NCBI RefSeq assembly: GCF_043290135.1
Contig: NC_134710.1
Span: 4,492,321 to 4,556,320 of the forward strand
DNA from: Rhipicephalus microplus
Lineage: Eukaryota > Arthropoda > Arachnida > Ixodida > Ixodidae
DNA length: 64,000 nt
Direction: 5' to 3'
Position 1 is the first letter of the stretch. Each line of letters starts with the position of its first letter. The translations under genes and the position numbers were made by a program. The notes below the pieces were generated by a model. It searched no databases. It saw only the letters and a program-made list of their open reading frames with translations, and was not told the origin of the DNA. This document shows positions 56,410-64,000 of this stretch, piece after piece.

Positions 56410-57090
56410 TGCCATTATATTAGATGCGGAGCATCTCTTGGTCGAGTCTATGTCCCGCGGCGTCGGCATCGGCACTCACACTACACATGCGCACTTCCTT
56501 CCCTCTCTCCAACAGCTGCATGTTACTCTCTCACCTCACAACACTACCGCAGGGAGCTTCTGCTAACCTACGCTCGCTCCCCTTCTCTCCTCTAGGCATT
56601 CCTCCCTGCAGTGTTTACACCCCATTGCACATACACAGTCTCTCCCCTTTCCTCTCCTACGCTCCCCCTCTCTCACCTCGGAACGTCGATACAGGCAGCA
56701 TCTGCTAGCGAGTTTCTTGTTTGAAAAAACCGACTGCCCACACCGCACAACTGGCCCCCTTGTATATATAGGCACTGGATCTCGACCTTCAACGTAGTAC
56801 CGGTCGGAGATTTCTCCTGTGCGTTGTTGAACAATAAAAATTCGCAGCGTGCGAGTTAACTAAAAGTGTATTGTGGGTCTTCGTGTCCAGTCGAAGTCTT
56901 CTGTCTCCCATTGTCCATTAGTAGCAATTGGCACGTTCCAGTAGGAAACACCGATCCATCACTGCGAGCTCTGCAACTCCCCAGGTTTCTCTCCTGCGCA
57001 ATGTCGCGATAAGCGCCAGCATCAACATTACCGCCAGTGTAAGCGATAGCGCCTGCTGCTTCACATCTACACATGGTTCCCTTTAACAAA
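56410..57090 (+). repeat. Interspersed repeat with promoter-like words, copy A
   Basis: It is matched in inverted orientation by 60870-61640. It opens TAGATGCGGAGCATCTCTTGG and holds a pyrimidine-rich part with the unit CTGCTAACCTACGCTCGCTCC..TAGGCATTCCTCCCTGC. A TATATATAGGCACTGG word follows (56763-56778) and, about 60 bp on, AATAAAAATTCGC (56833), then a conserved 200-bp end that finishes near TGGTTCCCTTTAAC. The TATA plus AATAAA layout recalls an LTR, but no coding part or second direct copy is present. Confidence 0.6.
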
Positions 57091-57251
57091 AGATGGTGTA
57101 ATTTTCTTCCACCAACTTTCCTTCACATAGTGTTTAAGCAATAAAGCTTTCAATTGATAGTCAGTGCTAAGCCTGCATGTTACTTCGCTTGTCTTATGTC
57201 TTCTTCACACAGTTTTTCCCATTTATAAACTACATATGCCATGTCATTTGT

Positions 57252-57711
57252 TTAAAGGGTGCCTAAAAAATTTTCTTACATTTCATTTTTTATTAGACCA
57301 CTACTAGAGCAAATTATTGGCGCCATAATTCAATCAAAGCACCCATTATTAACAGAGCTACGAGTACTAAATAGGTACCCTCCTCCTCCGCTCCACCTTT
57401 CACCCTCAAACAGCTCAACTCTTCCTTCGAGCTTTCGGGGCTAAGCTCCGCCTTCACGGGGCCTATGCAGCGTAATCCACAGCCAATCAGAACAGCATGC
57501 CATGTCAAGTGTGCAGAGCATGCCGCTTCGTGAATAGGCGGTTGAAAACGTGTCTGGCCCAATCACGGTGATTTGCAGCTTTAAAGCATTGTAATAAGTT
57601 ACACAGTTTACGCAGAGAACTCAAATTGGTTTGTAAATGACCCTTGGGACTTGGTATACTGGCCCAATGTGTTTGTACAAAATTGACAAAACCATTTCAG
57701 GGTCCTTTTAA
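57252..57711. mobile_element. TTAA-flanked MITE
   Basis: The left end TTAAAGGGTGCCTAAAA and the complement of the right end TTAAAAGGACCCTGAAA form an inverted repeat. TTAA at 57252-57255 and 57708-57711 is the likely target word, as for piggyBac-type or Kolobok-type elements. It is 460 bp with no transposase, and lies 43 bp inside the intron next to a CASD1 exon. Confidence 0.55.
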
Positions 57712-57753
57712 GTGCGTGAGAATTGGCAACCACAGACTGGGCAAGACTCTCAC

Positions 57754-58438
57754 CTCGGACATGTACAGCACAGTGAGGATCGAGAAGAGTCCCACAAACT
57801 TGAGCACCACATAGAGGTGGTGAAGTGGATTGGCCTCGGCCGTGGCAGCTGATATGCGTGGCAGACTGCCCAGGGTGGCGGCCACAACGAGAAACCAGAA
57901 GGAGACAAGAGGCACAAAGTAGTAGAACTGGTACGGTCGGTTCATGCACAGGCACAGCAGCACTACCAGGAGGTTGGTGCGGAAGAGCACCCGCGCCAGC
58001 CGTAGCAGCCCAAAGTCCGCCTGGTGCCAGAAGTACGAGAAGTGGCCGTAGCCTGCCAGAAAGAGGTAGGCCGACACGAGCGCCCGCACATGCACATACA
58101 CAGGCAGCACCTGGCTGGCGCCGGTCATGTGGTACACCAGCAACACCAGCTGCATCCAGCCCTTCCACTCGTCCGTTTGGTCCCGGTGCAACACCTGCGT
58201 CTGCTGCGTCTCCTCAGTGAAGAACAGTCCCAGGGCAAACACGTACGCCACTGGTAGGAAAAAGTTCAGGTGCGTGTAGTACTTGTTCTCGCGCATAAAG
58301 AAGTTGGTCCGGTCACACACAAAGAAGTAGGCCATAATGAGGCCTAGCCGTGACAACTGCTGCAGTGCACTCTGCAATGGTGACTCACTCATGGGCCACA
58401 GCCGTTTACGCACTGCCAGGCCCAGGCTTAGTAGCAGG
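57754..58438 (-). CDS. CASD1: CASD1 homologue, large internal exon (first of those seen)
   Basis: A 685-bp exon with acceptor TATTTGCAG (58439-58447) and donor GAG|GTGAGA. It encodes about 228 residues of the membrane acyltransferase domain. Landmarks shared with CASD1/Cas1p proteins are GLIMAYFFVCDR, DQTDEWKGWMQL, LPVYVHVRALVSAYLF, GYGHFSYFW and NRPYQFYYFVPLVSFWF. Several hydrophobic spans are seen (LLLSLGL, FFLPVAYVFALGLFF, LLVVLLCLCM, FWFLVVAATLG). The known enzyme transfers acetyl groups to sialic acid in the Golgi. Its catalytic SGNH domain lies N-terminal and would be in exons beyond this window. The incoming codon is split after two bases. Confidence 0.92.
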
Positions 58439-59336
58439 CTGCAAATACACACACACATCTTTGCATGACTTCACTTGAGCCTGACTGGAGATTCAAAACA
58501 CTCATGCTGACTACCGACAAAAGCAGGGAGAACAGGAGTCATTTCGTGAGTGCCTACAGTAAAATTCTAAAGGATGGCTGGATAAGCTAGTTGTTATCGC
58601 ATCCTGAAAGGTTACAGCACACACAGATGGGTATGAAGAAAGAACACACAAGTCATAGCACTGAACAGCAACTGACACTTAATTTCTGAAGGAGCAAACT
58701 GATCTGGGCTCAACAAGACAATAATAACACTCTTAAAAACTAAGCAACAACAAAAATGAGATAAGAATACCACACTCGTCATTTTGCAATCCGCATTAAA
58801 AAATTCTATCTCTTTTTTTTTAATAGCTTGATAGTGTCACAGGAGTGCTTACATAATTTTCATTGTCATGATCAATTTTTTGTCAGCTTCAGTTACTTCT
58901 CGGGTCATGTAGGTCATGACTTTCATGACCTGCTAAACAAGATCTAGATTTCTAGAAACTGACATTTTTCTGAAATGCACACACTTGAAATACCAGTAAC
59001 CAAGATTTGTGTTACACATGTGAGAATTATTGGTGTCGCCCCCTAGCATGCAAATGATAAAAAATAAAGCACACTAGGGCAGTGGCAGGCCCTGGGCAGT
59101 TCACCACCAGCAAGCACAGGTGTGCGTTTAATTTCTTGACACATGTGCACCAAGAACATAACATTGGCAGAAAGATAAAAATTCTACCAATTGTAACATG
59201 CCAAAGTACAGCTCACATGAACCGTTCAATATAGTGGTCCATAGCAAGAATACCTTGAACAAATGCAGGAATTCTTCGTAGCAAATGACATGCTGGATGA
59301 CAAGCTACACGCAATGTTCCTCGGCAGCTGCGAGTT
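58439..59336. other. CASD1 intron, no exon recognised
   Basis: AT-rich intron with an acceptor at its left end. No exon with CASD1-like coding was found up to the next transposon. Confidence 0.4.
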
Positions 59337-60616
59337 GTGCACTTAATTCTGTCCAGCCTTCTTGCAACCAACGAGCTGACTGAAACTACTCTTGACAACT
59401 GCTTAAAGATGCTGAGCAACCAATTTTTATCACACCCATCGATAGTGATGAGCCATTTCAAGTTTAATAGTCGTGTTCAAGAAGAAAGTGGATTGATCAG
59501 CAACTTCTCTGCCACCCTCAAGAAACTCTCGGAAGATTGCAAGTTCGGCACCTTCTTGAAGGACCTGCTATGAGACCTTATTTTATGTGACATAAGGGAC
59601 CCCCAAATGCAAACTTGGCTGCTTGAAGAGCCTAAGCTCAAACTTAGAACTGTGGTATCGACTGCTCTTGCCATGAAGTCCGCCAAGCGTGATGCGTCTG
59701 AACTCTGTATCATGAAAGGGGCCATTTCTGCAAACATAAATGCACTCATGGCGTACGATACAAAGCACCTGAGTTGCTACGAATGCAGCGATGCCCACTA
59801 CAGCACGGAGTGTCGGCACGCTAGCAAAGCCTGCAAGAAGTTGGGTCAGCTAGCAAAGGTGTGCCAGTCTAGAGGTGCCGACAGCAGCAACCACTGCACT
59901 TCCACGCACCAGTTGACAACGAAGTAAATTCCTGTTTTGTCTGTTTATTCCTGTCCATGCTGTTGAGTTCCCCATGTCACAATCAGTACAGCAAAGTGCA
60001 TCTTCCTGATCCAACAACAACAAAAACATGTGGAAGTTGGTCCTAAGGTATAGTGTGTCTGCACCAAAGCCTGTTGCAGTACAGCTTGAAGTACAGGGCA
60101 CCCATTTTGAATGGAACTTGACACTAGAGTGAGTTTTCCCATAATTAAAAAAGTAATTGAGTGCCGTCAGTTTTCATCACTAGCTCGTGAGCAATGCAAC
60201 GTCCAGCTCAGAAGCTACTGTAGTGAAGTCAAGCCCTTGATTCGTAAAGTGACTATCTGCAAGTACACCACATTCAGGTACATCCCTTCTTATTGCTGAA
60301 GGGAATACTCCATCATCACTGGGAAGAAACTGAGTTTAGCTACTAGACACACCTGTTTACAACACAGGCGATGTCTGCTCATTGAGCCACATCCAACAAA
60401 CAACAGACCGTCCCAACATGTTGTTTTCCAAAGACCCAGAAAAATTTTGTGTATCTGTTAAGCTGGCAATTCAAGAAAGAGCAAAGCCTTGCTCCTTCGA
60501 GGTCCATACAGTTCCTTCTGCATTTGTGGACAAGGTATGTGAAGAACAAGGTGTCTACACAGGCTAGTTGGCATTTCATTGCAATATTGGGTGTAGCACC
60601 GCACACATAATTGTAA

Positions 60617-60805
60617 GAGAGTGAGTGAGTGAGAACTTTATTTTGGTCCAAAGGCGGCAGAGACTGGACGGGACAGGAGGCCCCGAAGAAGCAGTTAACA
60701 GAAAAGAGGCGCCTCTTTTCTTCCAACTACTTTTTACAATTTTGTACATGGCACTACACAAAATATTGCTATGTAAAGACCTTTTGAGGCTCCAGCGAGA
60801 AGACA
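60617..60805 (-). repeat. LINE-like 3' end inside G6
   Basis: Three GTGA units followed by GAACTTTATTTTGGTCC at 60621-60647 look, on the minus strand, like a LINE 3' region ending in a TCAC-type tail. No coding part. A TTAAAGAGCCAGTCACACC word at 60807 starts another short repeat resembling those at 39788 and 57252. Confidence 0.35.
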
Positions 60806-60869
60806 TTAAAGAGCCAGTCACACCATCCAAATTGGGAGCACCAATTTTCGTGGTGTTATAAAAAATTAC

Positions 60870-61640
60870 ACTATCTCCTACTAAAAGGAACCATATGTCA
60901 ATGCGAAGCAGCGGGCACTAACGATTACACTGGCGATGCCGTTGACACTGGTGCTTATTGCGGCGTTGCAAAATAGTGTTTCCTACTGTAACATGCCAAT
61001 CACTGCTAATGGGCAATGAGAGACAGAAGACTCCGACTGGACACAGACCCCCCGTCTGCATATAGTTAACACACAGGCTACGAACTTTCACAGGAGAACC
61101 CTCCCACTGGAACTACCTTGAAGGCCAAGATTCAGTGCCTATATACACGGGGTGGCCAGTGAACGGTTGGGCAGCAGGAGCTGCCATTTAGTATTTACTT
61201 ATTTTTTTTTCAATCAAGAAACTCTCTAGCAGACACTGCCTGCATTGGCGTTACGAGGCAAGAGTGGGGTCAGCAAAGGACAGGAGAGTGAGGAGGCGCG
61301 CATGCGCAATGAAGGTGTTAATACCGCAGGGAGAGATGCCTAGAGGAGAGCAGAGCGAGCGTGGACTAGCAGATGCTGCCCGAGTCGGCATTGCGAGGTG
61401 AGAAAAGGGGGAGCGTAGGAGAGGAGGGAGAGGGGGAATGCATGCCCAATGGGGGTCAAATGACGCGAGGAGGGATGCCTAGTGGAGAGCGAGCGGGGAG
61501 CGAGGGCAGACTAGCAGACGCTGTCTGCGTCGGCGTTGCGAGGCGAGAAGGGGAAGAGATGTGCATGCGCAGTAAGGGTGGTCACGCCGCACATTGGATT
61601 GAGCTCAACCCTAAGACGCTTCGCATATAAAAAACATGGT
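60870..61640 (-). repeat. Interspersed repeat, copy B, with expanded tandem units
   Basis: Inverted relative to 56410-57090 and matching it from its end (AAAGGAACCATATGTCAATGC on the plus strand) to its start (GACGCTTCGCATAT). Copy B contains three pyrimidine/purine-rich units (the words AGACTGCCTGC-type, GCAGACGCTGTCTGCGTC-type and CAGATGCTGCCCGAGTC-type, about 120-165 bp apart) where copy A has about one and a half. Confidence 0.6.
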
Positions 61641-62195
61641 AGCCTGCTCATTCGTGGAAACTCAAGGTTACAGGCAGTCAACGAGTACTGAAGAGCTGTG
61701 GGCCAGGCTTTCGCGTGGAGTCAAGTTCACCAAACTTGACCTCAAAGATGCTTACAAGCAATTAGTCTTGGAGACCTCCTTAAAAAAGCTAACTACAATC
61801 AGCAGACTGAAAGGCTTACTCCAGTGAAACAGGCTACCTTTTGGGATTTCGACAAGATCTTCAAGTTTTCAGTGAGAGGTTGAGACTCTTCTGCAGGGCC
61901 TATGTCACGTAGTGGTGAACTAGTTCGATGAAATCCTGGTGACTGGAACGGATTACAAGAATCACCTCAGCAACCTTGACAACTTTTTCCAGCAATATGG
62001 AAGAAAGAAGACTCAAGCTGAAGCACAGCAAATATAGACTTAAGATGAATAGGGTGAAGTACCTTGGTCACATCATTGATGACGCTGATTACATCCAGCA
62101 TAACACAAAGTCGAAGCAGTCATTAATGCTCTTCTGCCTAGCATAGTCAAATAGTGGCAAAGATTGCTAGGGTTGATTAAATACTACAGGAGGTT

Positions 62196-62409
62196 TGTGG
62201 TGCCATGCCAGATTTGGCCTACTGGCCGTGTCGAAAAAGAAGTGAGTCGCGTGGCTCGTGAAGCGCAAGCCACGAGGTATTGCAGAACAGCCTAGCTTCA
62301 GAACCTGGCTTAACGCTGCGGCGGTGACTTCGCCTACGCCTGCGTCCCGAATAAAGCCTTGAACTCGGCACGGGCTCGTCGCGAACGTCTCGCCTCTCCT
62401 TCCTTGACA
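62196..62409 (+). repeat. 5' LTR of gypsy-type element G7
   Basis: It starts TGTGGTGCCATGCC and ends CCTTGACA. It has AATAAAGCC at about 62352 and is followed by TATGGTGACCCGGA (62410-62423), a good TGG-type primer-binding site. Its left end follows the G6 reverse transcriptase directly. The partner LTR is outside the window. Confidence 0.6.
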
Positions 62410-62412
62410 TAT

Positions 62413-63990
62413 GGTGACCCGGAGAATGCGCCCTTCGACGAGCCATCGGCTGTCATGTTCCGGCGACTCCGTCGGCCAATGCCGCCGTTCCAATCGACGT
62501 ACCCCAAGGTATAGTTTATGTAGCTCGATGCCGTTCTTGCGGTGAATGGCGTCACGGACCAGCCGCTGATGCACGCCATTCTTCACGACGCCCTTCCGGT
62601 AGAGTTGCGTCATCTCTCTGCCACCTCAACCTCCAGCCAGCAGCCTGACGATGACCTCTGTTCTGCGGTGCTGGCCTCCTATGGCCTCATCTACCACCCG
62701 CTTCCGTTCACCCGTGACTTCCCGCTTTCCCGTGAGTCACAGCAAGCGGTGCCAACCGGCCATCATCCCAGCCTTGACCAAGCCTTCGATTGTCCGGCTA
62801 CGTCTCCCTCAACCTCTCGTCCGGCCACTACCGACTCAATTCCCGCACCCGACTGACCACCCGAAGAGGTTCAGGACGTTCGTGCAGCACTGGACAAGTC
62901 AGCCACGAGGACCGTCTTTGGTCCGGCCACTAGCGCAGCAATTCTCACGCCTGGTCAAATAACCGACGAGGTTCTTCCAGACGTTCCTGCTGCCGACGAC
63001 CAGTCCGCCACGAGGTGTGTTTTTTCAAAGTCCTCGGCCGATGGTCCTTCAGGCACGCTCGCCACCTGCACGTTCTGCCCCACTCTCATGACCCACAACC
63101 CCTGTGACAATCTAGTCCCCATGACCACTGCATCGCCGCACGCCCTGCAGTTTGCCACGACCACGGACCTCGTCACGCCCGCTATGCGGCCCCAGATCGC
63201 GAAGGCTTCACTGTCGACGATGTCTGAAAGTGACTCCCTAGCCACATCAGTGCTCTGTGTGTCCTGCCAGCAGCCACTAGGATCTCCGTCAATGTACCCT
63301 GAGGTGGAAGCTCGTGACCCCCGCCAGACACGACCGAACAAGCGGGATGTTGCCACCATGACCAACGTGCCAATGTACGACGTGCCCGCTCCGCTTATGG
63401 CAAAGCACATCACTCACTTTGTGCCTGCCACAGAGGCAGTCATCTGCCACGTTGACCTGTGCACGAGCCCTCGTGCACCGACTACCGAAGGGGCTTTTAC
63501 GACTCCTGGGACGCCGACAGACTCTTCTCCAGAATTCGCGTTTTTTCTGTCACATGACACTCGTCCTGTCATGATATTGACAAGGGACGCGAACCAGCAA
63601 GCGTGTAACTGGAATGCAAGCATTCCCATTGACACGACTCAAGCCTCGTTCACCTCGGCCCGATGTGCTGACCGATCACGTGCCCTCCTTCACATGGTCT
63701 TTTGAGCACGGTGTTTTCGCGTCAGTCAACATGAGCCCCACCGACCAGCTGCCAATGTTAGCGGCCAAACTGTCACTTCTACGGGCACCTTTCACAGCCA
63801 CGCCCGCTCGCGCTACCTGGACAACTCACGAACGCATTCACCAAGCCATCGTGGGCCCCGCTTGTCTATAAACACGCCCCAGTGGCTTCTTTCTCGTCCA
63901 CTACGTTTCTCCCAGTGCCAACCACCCGAAAAATCATCACGACCCTGTGTCCTTTCACGTTGACAACCTGGACTTCCCAAGCAGACATCT
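62413..63990 (+). pseudogene. Long gag-like frame of G7
   Basis: After the primer site one frame runs from about 62456 (MFRRLRRPMPPFQ) to TGA at about 63703, interrupted by two TAG (62513, 62519) and a TGA (62854). The start has LDAVLAVNGVTDQPLMHAIL and LPVELRHL, which fits the N-terminal capsid helices of tick gypsy gag. The next ~280 residues are Thr/Pro/Ser/Ala-rich, with a repeated pattern (DVRAALDKSATRTVF and DVPAADDQSATRCVF) and scattered Cys. After 63705 a further frame continues to 63871. No zinc knuckle is seen before the window ends. Confidence 0.5.
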
Positions 63991-64000
63991 TACGGATTGT

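Larger units (their letters stand above)
59337..62195 (+). pseudogene. gypsy remnant G6: gag, protease, reverse transcriptase
   Basis: Gag 59337-59927 (KFNSRVQEESGLISNF, LRD-ILCDIRDP, a knuckle CYECSDAHYSTEC). A protease trace MELDTRVSFP (60111-60140) has Arg where Gly of DTG is expected. The start of reverse transcriptase (60430-60560, LFSKDPEKFCVSVKLAIQE) is followed after the 60.6-61.6 kb insertions by RT again (61700-61790, FTKLDLKDAYKQLVLE, KKLTTIS) and worn palm and thumb to 62195 (LLGLIKYYRRFV). Many stops. Confidence 0.7.

Noticed and set aside
57608..58220. Alternative open frames on both strands across the CASD1 exon (186 and 131 codons)
   Set aside because: They lie over a well-conserved exon in the other frame and show no domain.

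Overview
The window is eukaryotic, gene-poor and transposon-saturated. It most resembles a hard tick (Ixodida): nine copies of a tRNA-derived SINE that I recognise as the tick 'Ruka' type recur on both strands, together with tick-like Ty3/gypsy, BEL/Pao, I-clade LINE, Penelope and Mutator-like elements. The species assignment rests on my recognition of these families, not on a search.

The only host gene I can support is a minus-strand CASD1 homologue (sialate O-acetyltransferase, membrane acyltransferase domain). It is seen as three internal exons at 57754-58438, 38924-39028 and 27279-27424, separated by introns of 18.7 kb and 11.5 kb. Its first exons lie beyond the right edge or were not found, and its C-terminal exons were not found in the left 27 kb. 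The rest of the window from about 27 to 58 kb is therefore intron filled with transposons.

Left part (1-26.9 kb): a gypsy copy on the minus strand (344-5833) is cut by a SINE and by a 1.9 kb TIR-bearing insert. Two further gypsy copies follow (6.6-10.2 kb), one an internal gag-integrase deletion. A Tigger/pogo remnant lies at 13.3-14.0 kb. A BEL/Pao copy on the minus strand runs from about 26.9 down to 14.1 kb. It is split by a full-length 5.6 kb I-clade LINE with a perfect 14-bp target duplication, and by a 4.7 kb block that holds tandem repeats, a SINE and a Mutator-like transposon. That transposon has an uninterrupted 621-codon transposase and matching terminal inverted repeats.

Middle part (28-56 kb): CR1/jockey-type LINE pieces, two Penelope-like remnants, degenerate gypsy integrase pieces, and one structurally complete gypsy element (42877-48159; 165-bp LTRs, 4-bp ATAT duplication). 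The complete element has stop codons, a frameshift and a changed reverse-transcriptase catalytic residue. A second, truncated copy of the I-clade LINE follows (53.4-56.2 kb).

Right part (56-64 kb): a pair of inverted ~0.7 kb repeats carrying short GC-rich tandem units, a TTAA-flanked MITE 43 bp from a CASD1 splice site, a broken gypsy copy, and the 5' end (LTR, primer site, long gag-like frame) of another gypsy-type element that leaves the window. Nothing here suggests bacteria, phage or CRISPR.
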